Positions 50,288-57,500 of a stretch of 57,500 nt of DNA are shown one piece after another (the stretch's first letter is position 1; each line of letters opens with the position of its first letter). The stretch comes from Chrysomallon squamiferum. Lineage: Eukaryota; Mollusca; Gastropoda; Neomphalida; Peltospiridae. The notes under the pieces were generated by a model. The model had not been told where the DNA came from. It did not search any database and saw only the letters and a list, made by a program, of their open reading frames with translations. Both the position numbers and the translations under genes were made by a program. Location of the stretch: positions 488,373-545,872 of the forward strand of contig CM022665.1 of the NCBI GenBank assembly GCA_012295275.1. The letters are read 5' to 3'.

Positions 50288-50515
50288 TCACTATTGCCAT
50301 TACTCCTACTACTGCAGTTAATACTGCTACTACTATAATTACTATTACCATTATAACCACTACTGCTGCTACTATTACAACCATCACCATTACTGCTACT
50401 ACTACTACTACTATTTTTACTACTACTACTATTTTTACTACTGTTACTATTTTTACTACTATTACTATTTTTACTACTACTACTTTTACTACTACTACTA
50501 CCATCTGTTTACTAT
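50288..50515. repeat. (ACT)n-rich triplet field with ATTTTTACT blocks
   Basis: ACT/GCT/ATT triplets; from 50404 a TACTACTACTATTTTTAC-type block recurs four or five times. Confidence 0.9.
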
Positions 50516-51239
50516 TATCATCTAAGTAATATGTGTTGAGATTTTTTTTCATGAAATTTTGCATTATATTCTGTATGTTAAATCAGACATCATAATCACT
50601 GATGAAATTTTTTTAGAAAAACAGTTCAGTTCGATACTTTAATTTTGTTTATTTATTTATTTATTAATAGTATTATCGTTGTATCTGTGATTGAAATTTT
50701 AAATTATATATTGAGTACAGAACTGTATTATTGTACAATAAGCGATAAAACAATTGCTGTGAAAAATAAAAAATAAAAAAAATAAAAAATATAAACAATA
50801 TAAATAAACATTACTATTAAACGAAATAAAATTCACTTTAACAAAATCTGTTCATTTGTGTGTATTTGAACTAATATAGGCATGTTCAGGTATATTTATA
50901 CAAATGTTTGTATTAAAGTATTTATGAACACCAATTACATCCGACATGCCCGTTCAGCTTTTCTGAGAGCGCGTGCTTGCATGTGTGTGTAAAAATATTT
51001 ATTTATCCATACGTTAATATTTATAATATACGTTGGTGTAAAGTATATTTTATATCGTTGCTTTTGTTGCTGAATTTATAATTATTTTTTAAAAAGTCAA
51101 CAAAACAAACAAAACAAAACAAAAAAACAACAAAACAGACGCCACAGTCTGTTGCCAACAATTTACAGCAAAACATTTTTTTTTTTCATTGTGTTTCTGT
51201 AATTAAACTACAGTTCCAGTTCCTGATAGCTACAAATTA

Positions 51240-52260
51240 CATTTGATTTCACAAAATAATAAATCAGTATAAAGACGCTGTAAGAGTTACTTTAACAGAT
51301 TTAAATCAGTATGGTGACTTTTGTTTAAATTTGAATAAAATATAACAATTTATGTTCAAAAATTGAAATCAATATTAACAGAACTATAATGATTTATTTT
51401 AACAAACCGAAATCAGTATAAACACAACTATAATGGTTATTATTATTAATAATTTTGTTTTAAAGTTAAATAAATATAAACATGACTTTTAATAAATTTA
51501 AATCAGTATGAATACATCAATAATGATTTTTGTTTTAAATTTAAATCAGTATGAACATAATGAATTATATTAACAAATTTAAATCACTCTAATGATTTTG
51601 TTTTATTTTTAAATCAGTGTTAACACAACGTTAACGACCTATTTTAACACCGCCATAACAAGATTATTTAACTAATTTAAATAATGTAAACACGACTATA
51701 ATAATTAATTATGAGAAATTTAAATCGCTGTAAACGGAACTGCAATTATTTTTGTTTAAATATAAATCAGTGTAAACACCACTATATTGGGGGGTTTTTG
51801 TTTGTTTTTTTAAATGTGAAACAATAAAAACACGACTATAACAATTTTTGTTTTAAATTAAAACAGTATGAGCATGAGTATAATGCTGACAAATTTTAAT
51901 CAGTAAAGACAACTTTAGTGGTTATTTTAAAAATGTTAAATCATTATTAATATGACTATAATAAGTTACTTTAAAAAATTATATCAATGTGAAAAACAAT
52001 TATAATGATTTTTGTTTTATATATAAGACAGTGTACACAAGACTGTATTGATTTATTTGGTTTAAACAGGACAATAATAAGTTATTTTAACAAATTTAAT
52101 TCAGTTTAAAGACGATTATAATGATTTATTTTTAAATTTCAAACAGTGCAAGCTACGACTATAAGGAGTTATTTTAACAAATTTAATTTAACTGAAACAT
52201 AATTGTAATGACTTGTTTTAAATCTGAATCAGCAAAACACGACTGTAATGAATTATTTGT
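51240..52260. repeat. Degenerate tandem field, unit about 45-50 bp
   Basis: At least 15 diverged copies of AAATCAGTATAAACACGACT followed by ATAATGATTTATTTTAACAAATTT, with many indels. The copies are old and no two neighbours are identical. Non-coding. Confidence 0.85.
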
Positions 52261-52539
52261 CTCCACTTTTTTATTTTTTTCACGAATAGAGAATTACTCG
52301 GATAGTTCCAGAGGAACACACTGACTTTATGTAAAATACCCAGCTACTTGTATTTATATATACAAGTATGCATTAGGTATGTATGTCTGGATGGGTGTAC
52401 TGTTTGCAAAAATGTACAAATATCTATACACATGTTTATGTAAATTTATACTTATTGCAGAATTTAACTGTTAAAATGTATCAGAATAAAATTACATGTA
52501 ATAAACCTGATCATTTATTCGATCAGTGTTATACAATCC

Positions 52540-53060
52540 TTTTACAAACAAGACGATAATTGTTATCATTTTGAATTTCGAGCAATCCACTACAGCGCTC
52601 ATCTTTGTCACTGTTTCATTTCTTTCATTATTACTTCATGTTTGACTTTCTAAAAGAAACGCAATTTGTTCCATTGGAGGAAAACCATGAGATATTCCCC
52701 CGAGTAAACAGAAGGCATTTGTTCACGATTTACTAGATGTGTCGCGAATAGGGTCTTAATTCACTTGGTGTATTCTCTTATCTGCTAATTGCTCCTAGAA
52801 GTGTGATGCAATCACTGATGTCAATAGACACACACTGATAATGTGAATTCTCGACAAATTAAAGTTGACACTAAACGCGATGTAGCCACGCGCGCACCAG
52901 TGGCCGGAGATAAACAGCCCGAGGCGAGTAGAGTTGACTGTCAAAGAAAAAACCTTTCATCTCCGCCGCGCAACAATCCACACGTGTGCACGAGAAGAGA
53001 GAAATAACACTGGAGCTATCACTGAGAAATGCAAGTCTTGTTCATTTGTTTCACTGCTGA
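52540..53060. promoter_or_regulatory. Prominent ordinary-complexity island, candidate enhancer
   Basis: The nearest large island to the POU gene (2.5-3 kb upstream). Contains GCATTTGTTCACG (52708-52720), CTGCTAATTGCTCC (52782-52795), GATGCAATCACTGATG (52805-52820), and a GC-rich end with CACGCGCGCACC and CCGCGCAACAATCC (52966-52979). No reading frame. Probably regulatory by position. Confidence 0.4.
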
Positions 53061-53135
53061 ACGTGAAGCCGTACGTTTAATTAAAAATATAATAATACTG
53101 AATTTGTTATTTTATATATATATATATATTATCTT

Positions 53136-53136
<1 letters not shown>

Positions 53137-53174
<38 letters not shown>
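53137..53174. repeat. Poly-T tract, 38 bp
   Basis: Uninterrupted T-run preceded by a TA run. Confidence 0.93.
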
Positions 53175-53175
<1 letters not shown>

Positions 53176-53473
53176 TATCTAAATAGGTTAGATTATATAT
53201 TATAAATAATATTTATGACTGTTGTATTTTGAAATTACGGATAATATGTTCCGCCTTATAAAATAACAGATAAAATATTATCTTCAATTACATTAGATTT
53301 ATTGCTCATTTACTACGCATTCTTGTAACAGAGTTTTTACTTTATATCGCTCGAAATATTTATTTTCAAAATAGAATAATTTGTGTTAAGATAAAGGTGA
53401 AGTTGTTCAAATACTTATTATTAATTTATTTATTTAGTAGTAAACTATTCAGTGTATGTAAAGAGACCGAAAC

Positions 53474-53476
<3 letters not shown>

Positions 53477-53561
<85 letters not shown>
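53477..53561. repeat. (GA)n microsatellite, about 85 bp
   Basis: Pure GA run 1.95 kb upstream of the POU start codon. Confidence 0.95.
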
Positions 53562-53563
<2 letters not shown>

Positions 53564-53579
53564 TCATCAGTATTAATAA

Positions 53580-53870
53580 AACTAATTAGATGAAAATACA
53601 CTTTTAGTGTTTCCTCGCCAGTGTTAACAGTGTTTGTGGTGGATTTTACAAAACACCAATAAACTCATCAAATGTTTCCACTCGGCTGGACCTCCTGCGA
53701 TCCTAAAAGTGAAGAACTGAGTCCTCATTCAAACACGACCACCTTTTTTTCTACTTCATCCCGTTTTCTAGAGAAAAGGCACGAAGCCCACCCGGGGAAG
53801 TGAAATGAGAAATCTGAATGCAGTGTGTAAAAGAAGGTGTACAAAACCCCTTAATCCACTATTTTCTTTG
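53580..53870. promoter_or_regulatory. Ordinary-complexity island upstream of the POU gene
   Basis: Balanced, non-repetitive block with CCCACCCGGGGAAG (53790-53803). No exon. May be a proximal enhancer. Confidence 0.3.
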
Positions 53871-54015
53871 AAATGAAGTTTTCACAAGAGATCTATTGGA
53901 AATAATAAATTTTAAAATTATTTTATCATTATTATTATTTTTGTTTGTTTTGTTTTTCTCATTTTGTATTTCGTTTTCCATCTTTAACTATTTTGATCAT
54001 ATTTATTCCAATTCA

Positions 54016-54066
54016 GAATTATTATTATTATTATTATTATTGTTATTATTATTATTATTATTATTA

Positions 54067-54109
<43 letters not shown>

Positions 54110-54440
54110 TACTCCTACAATTATCATTATTATTATTACTTACTTTATTAGTTTGTTTATTTTTTCACTTTAAAAACTTGTTAATAAAGTATTTGAAGAC
54201 TACATATGCATTTTAAAAAGACAAAATTAAATTTGAATGTATGTGTGTGTGTGTGTGTGTGTGTGAAAAGAAACAGACTATTTCAGTAAAAATGGTTATA
54301 AATCTAATAATGATTATGATAGTAGTAGCAGTAGTCGTAGTAGTAACAGCAGTAATAACTACTACAACTAATGATAATAATTATAACAATAACAATAACC
54401 ACAATAGATAATAACAAATATTAATAATAATAAAGAAAGA
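54016..54440. repeat. (TTA)n, (TG)n and AGT/AAC triplet tracts
   Basis: TTA run 54016-54110 with TTG variants; TG run 54239-54264; AGT/AGC triplets at 54317-54380; AAAG run near 54433-54450. Followed by poly-A and CA runs to 54538. Confidence 0.92.
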
Positions 54441-54599
54441 AAGAAAGAAATAATCTAATATTCTGAAAAAAAAAAAAAAAAAGGAACAACAACAACACAC
54501 ACAAACAAACACACACACACAAAAAAAAAAAAAAAAAATAGGATAGGTAAATTTAATATGCCTTGAAATTATCATTTTAAATATAATTAATTTCACGTC

Positions 54600-55439
54600 T
54601 TCAGAAAATTATTTTAAATTAATCTCACCTTGACCGCATCTTTGCAAACATTTCCCCACCAGTTTCGAACCTGAATTTCCATAGCAAAATATTTAGAATA
54701 GATGTGTTATTTCATACTAGGACATATTTCTGTTAACCGCAAGCAACATTTGGTTCGCGCTTGGAAAGATTTCTGCCCCTTAGACTACATTTAGCCATTT
54801 TCACATGTCTATATTTTCACGAGACTTATAAATTCAAAGTTAATTTATTTTAGTACAAAACAAGTTGCCATTGTACACTAACGAAGAAGACGCTTCAAAA
54901 TGCTAATATTTATTTTTTGCTGTACGGTAAAGATTAGTCATTTAGCTGTTCACTATAATATTTGTTTCGGCAGACAGAGTTGCACGCTTTGTGGTGCTAC
55001 TCGACAAATATAATTAATCATCCATATAAAGTGACAACGCCCCTTCTTCTATGCCCACCGCCCAGCGGTCCTTTTAACAACGCCCCTCAAGCGGATCGGT
55101 TCACCGCTTTTATCAAACTGGAAACCTGGGCAGCCCAACTTTCACTGTCAAATGTGCACTTCTCTGTGTTTGTAGATCTACTTCAACAAACAAAGATGGC
55201 TGTTTGCTCTTGAATAAATTAATTGAATCACCGGTATGTCCAGCACCAGAGCGTAGCAGGCACAGTCATGCCTCTTTCATTAGTTATCATCCAATGGGAT
55301 TACGTGCTGGCTTTGACACCGTAATTTAATCCGCCATAATGGCTTGTCAATCAGCCGAGCGGCCCGGCCAATGAGATCGCGAGGCATCCGTCATCACAAA
55401 TGATGATGTCTGGTGGTAAACCCAAGTCGTGCACAATAC
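54600..55439 (+). promoter_or_regulatory. Upstream/promoter region of the POU-III gene
   Basis: Non-repetitive, with GC content rising toward the gene. TATAAA words at 54827-54832 and 55025-55030 (CCATATAAAGTG) are possible TATA boxes. CCAAT boxes on the + strand lie at 55291-55295 and 55368-55372. Between them CCGTAATTTAATCCGCCATA and TTGTCAATCAGCC give homeodomain and Pbx/Meis-type words. TCATCA-CAAA-TGATGA (55391-55406) is a perfect 6-bp inverted repeat. The start site of transcription cannot be fixed from sequence. Confidence 0.55.
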
Positions 55440-55538
55440 ATGAATAAACCCACAGGGTGTCAGCAGGATTTTGCCAGTGTGATCAACCCTATGTTCTTCG
55501 AGAAAGCATGGCTGCCAGTAGTACGGGTCTTTACCTAG
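55440..55538 (+). other. Upstream ORF overlapping the POU start codon
   Basis: ATG at 55440 opens a 32-codon frame that includes a second ATG at 55491 and ends at TAG 55536-55538, 28 bp past the POU ATG and out of its frame. Both upstream ATGs have weak contexts (T or C at -3). If the transcript starts upstream of 55440, this would damp POU translation through leaky scanning. The peptide itself is unremarkable. Confidence 0.5.
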
Positions 55539-56797
55539 CTACAAGTGTTCCATCGTCTCTTAATCTGAACCACATAGTGGGCAATCACGGAATGAGAGAC
55601 ATGAGGGATATGCGAGAAATGCAAGTTCAGGCGCCTGTCTCACAGCCTACCCAGTATTCACCCAGAGAGATGGATATGAAATACATGCCGCCTCAGCACC
55701 AGAATGGACATCTGGGTCATCTTCATAACCACTGGAATGGAATGGATCAAGGTCACTGGACTACAATGGGTGGGATGCATACCCAAGACATAAAACCAGC
55801 GCAAGTGAACGGTATTCTGGACGGGCACTCAGGTACACTACATCACCGCCCGCCCCAGCAAATGCACACTCAACCCTCGTGGCACAGCCCTGTTTCGACA
55901 TCGCCTCACCTACAGCTGTCGAATGGAACAGGGCAACTTCAGCACCCGTCGTACATGAATATGCACAATGGAATGATGGCCTCACCCCACCAGATGCACC
56001 TGAGTGACCTCGGCGATCCAGACCGCGACTTGGAAAACCACGACCACCACCAGTCGGACGAGGACACCCCGACCTCGGACGATCTAGAACAGTTTGCAAA
56101 ACAATTCAAACAGAGGCGAATTAAGCTTGGCTTTACTCAGGCCGACGTGGGACTTGCCTTGGGAACTCTTTATGGTAATGTTTTTAGTCAAACCACAATT
56201 TGCAGGTTCGAGGCATTGCAGCTGAGTTTCAAAAACATGTGCAAACTGAAGCCACTGTTACAAAAATGGTTGGAGGAAGCCGATTCCACTACGGGATCTC
56301 CAACAAGTATTGACAAAATTGCTGCACAAGGACGAAAACGAAAAAAGCGAACGAGTATCGAAATTACAGTGAAAGGGGCGCTAGAAAGTCATTTTCTCAA
56401 ACAACCCAAACCCGCAGCTCAAGAAATAACAGGCCTTGCGGATTCGTTGCAGTTGGAAAAAGAAGTGGTTAGGGTGTGGTTCTGCAACCGAAGGCAGAAA
56501 GAAAAAAGGATGACACCGCCAGGACCAGTCGGTCCAAACGGAGAACTTTTGATGAATTCTGGTGACGAGAATTCGGTGCTGAGAGAAAGTCCTCTTCATT
56601 CTCATAACGTGACTTCAAGCCCAGGTCCTCAGAACCATAATGGTGGTGGATCACCTATCTTATCCAGTATGTCACCCCATGGACTGTCTCATGCACAGGG
56701 ACAACAACTTGCTCAGTCTCATTACCCGCACCTCCACCGCATAGATCACTCCCCATCACAGACTAATATGCTAAACCATTCGCCACCTCTCCACTGA
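55508..56797 (+). CDS. POU3F: Class III POU homeodomain transcription factor (Brn1/2/4, vvl family), complete, intronless
   Basis: Nuclear DNA-binding regulator; class III POU proteins act in neural, glial, epidermal and excretory/tracheal development and bind octamer-type sites. It is 429 aa, near the usual 430-500 aa. The start ATG at 55508 has A at -3 and G at +4; an in-frame TAA at 55445-55447 precludes a longer ATG start. The N-terminal arm (1-184) is rich in Met, His and Gln with an [10 protein letters not shown] repeat (29-38). The POU-specific domain is about 185-259 ([20 protein letters not shown] ... [12 protein letters not shown]). The linker 260-275 contains [12 protein letters not shown], and the homeodomain 276-335 begins [10 protein letters not shown], a basic nuclear-import type stretch. 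Its recognition helix is [11 protein letters not shown], with Cys326 at homeodomain position 50 and Asn327 at 51. The C-terminal tail is Ser/Pro/His-rich. A single coding exon is typical of class III genes in many animals. No lesion is seen. Confidence 0.97.
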   Translation: MAASSTGLYLATSVPSSLNLNHIVGNHGMRDMRDMREMQVQAPVSQPTQYSPREMDMKYMPPQHQNGHLGHLHNHWNGMDQGHWTTMGGMHTQDIKPAQVNGILDGHSGTLHHRPPQQMHTQPSWHSPVSTSPHLQLSNGTGQLQHPSYMNMHNGMMASPHQMHLSDLGDPDRDLENHDHHQSDEDTPTSDDLEQFAKQFKQRRIKLGFTQADVGLALGTLYGNVFSQTTICRFEALQLSFKNMCKLKPLLQKWLEEADSTTGSPTSIDKIAAQGRKRKKRTSIEITVKGALESHFLKQPKPAAQEITGLADSLQLEKEVVRVWFCNRRQKEKRMTPPGPVGPNGELLMNSGDENSVLRESPLHSHNVTSSPGPQNHNGGGSPILSSMSPHGLSHAQGQQLAQSHYPHLHRIDHSPSQTNMLNHSPPLH

Positions 56798-57075
56798 CTA
56801 TCAACAGAGAGTGAAATGGACTTCGGAGTTAAACGCCTCAGTTTTTTTCACACCCAAAATAATATAAAAAATGAAAAAACTGATTTCAGCATTTCGTTTT
56901 GAAAACGAACACTGAACACAGGACTAACAGTAAATAAATCAAACAAGTGACCAAGACTTAGCGTCTTGAGAAAGACACCTTTGCACGGTAATCACATACT
57001 GTTGTTGTTTTTCTGTGTCTGTGGTGATATTTTTCATTTCATTCGTGAGAGGACATTTCTTGGAGAAAATATTCA

Positions 57076-57086
57076 AATAAAATAAA
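57076..57086 (+). promoter_or_regulatory. Candidate polyadenylation signals (two overlapping AATAAA)
   Basis: AATAAAATAAA about 280 bp past the stop codon. Plausible, but AATAAA is common here. Confidence 0.4.
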
Positions 57087-57266
57087 TAATGATAGGTTTG
57101 GAACAGAGGTGAGTAGTGAATATACCTTTTTCGAACAGAATATCGTTTTAAAGATGTTTTTCATTCCCGGATGTCGCAGAAATACGTCGACAAATTAGAC
57201 AGAAGCTCGGGACACGAACACGTTGTACAGCTTATTTAAAACAAGAAAGGTACCTTATTTTATTTT

Positions 57267-57290
57267 GGACTCTTTGAGTCCCTGTATATA
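57267..57290 (+). promoter_or_regulatory. Short hairpin followed by a Pumilio-type element
   Basis: GGACTC-TTT-GAGTCC (57267-57281) folds as a perfect 6-bp stem; TGTATATA (57283-57290) matches the known Pumilio consensus UGUANAUA. Relevant only if this sequence is in the mRNA. Confidence 0.4.
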
Positions 57291-57383
57291 TTGCTGAATT
57301 TGAGGAAGTTAAGTAGTTTTTAGATCTATTTAATCATTTTAATCTCGTCCTTGTTCGCCGAGGTTCACAATAACCATTCTGCG

Positions 57384-57414
57384 TCTGTTATTTACTTTTT
57401 TTGTAAATAACAGA
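57384..57414 (+). promoter_or_regulatory. Perfect 12-bp hairpin containing a Pumilio-type element
   Basis: TCTGTTATTTAC (57384-57395) pairs exactly with GTAAATAACAGA (57403-57414) across a seven-T loop. TGTAAATA at 57402-57409, a UGUANAUA match, is almost wholly inside the 3' arm. It could mask or present the site in RNA. Confidence 0.5.
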
Positions 57415-57500
57415 TTTTTAGATTTACTGATCTGAAAGAAGTGATGGTAAAAGTATTTATTATTATTTGTCTGTAATTTAAAATGTGGGATATTTCTCCA

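Larger units (their letters stand above)
56798..57500 (+). other. POU-III 3' UTR / downstream sequence
   Basis: AT-rich sequence after the TGA. AATAAA hexamers at 57076-57081 and 57081-57086 could end a short 3' UTR; if not used, the UTR continues and includes the two hairpin/Pumilio-type motifs listed separately. The window ends before any later signal. Confidence 0.5.

Noticed and set aside
55457-55507. N-terminal extension of the POU protein from a GTG codon
   Set aside because: GTG is not a normal start in animals; the first in-frame ATG after an in-frame TAA is 55508 with a good context.

Overview
This window looks like AT-rich eukaryotic (metazoan) nuclear DNA, most likely from a lophotrochozoan and probably a mollusc. 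Genes are split by GT/AG introns and spacing is huge. Simple repeats are everywhere: (GA)n, (AAT)n, (AAAT)n, (CATA)n, (GT)n, poly-A. There are decayed LINE and MITE remnants. The phylum is an inference from protein similarity and repeat style, not a proof.

Only two protein-coding genes can be supported, both on the + strand. At the left edge (91-3034) lie the last five exons of a lambda-crystallin / L-gulonate 3-dehydrogenase gene (CRYL1-like); its first exon or exons are outside the window. One exon carries an apparent +1 base in a CCC run that breaks the frame. At the right edge (55508-56797) is a complete intronless class III POU homeodomain transcription factor (Brn1/2/4, vvl family) of 429 residues. 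It has a CCAAT-rich upstream region, an overlapping upstream ORF, and a 3' flank with two Pumilio-type motifs next to or inside hairpins.

The roughly 52 kb between them contains no convincing coding exon. It alternates between microsatellite or low-complexity tracts and islands of ordinary-complexity sequence 200-500 bp long, the layout expected of a developmental-gene regulatory desert. The islands at 14.22-14.56 kb and 36.64-37.05 kb stand out. The first holds three perfect POU octamers, two of them inside an identical 14-bp motif present in opposite orientations. The second holds two perfect octamers, one in a near-palindromic octamer pair. They are candidate autoregulatory or POU-bound enhancers of the downstream gene.

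Mobile and repeated DNA: a LINE reverse-transcriptase C-terminal remnant (6024-6500); a 338-bp MITE with perfect 23-bp terminal inverted repeats and TA target duplication (26938-27275), inserted in an old tandem array; a MITE-like inverted-repeat element in a CRYL1 intron; two diverged copies of an unnamed dispersed repeat (7.50-8.20 and 19.13-20.09 kb); a 22 x 23 bp minisatellite (21839-22344) with higher-order structure; and two 1-kb degenerate tandem fields (26.5-27.6 and 51.2-52.3 kb). No RNA gene, CRISPR array or novel protein system was found.
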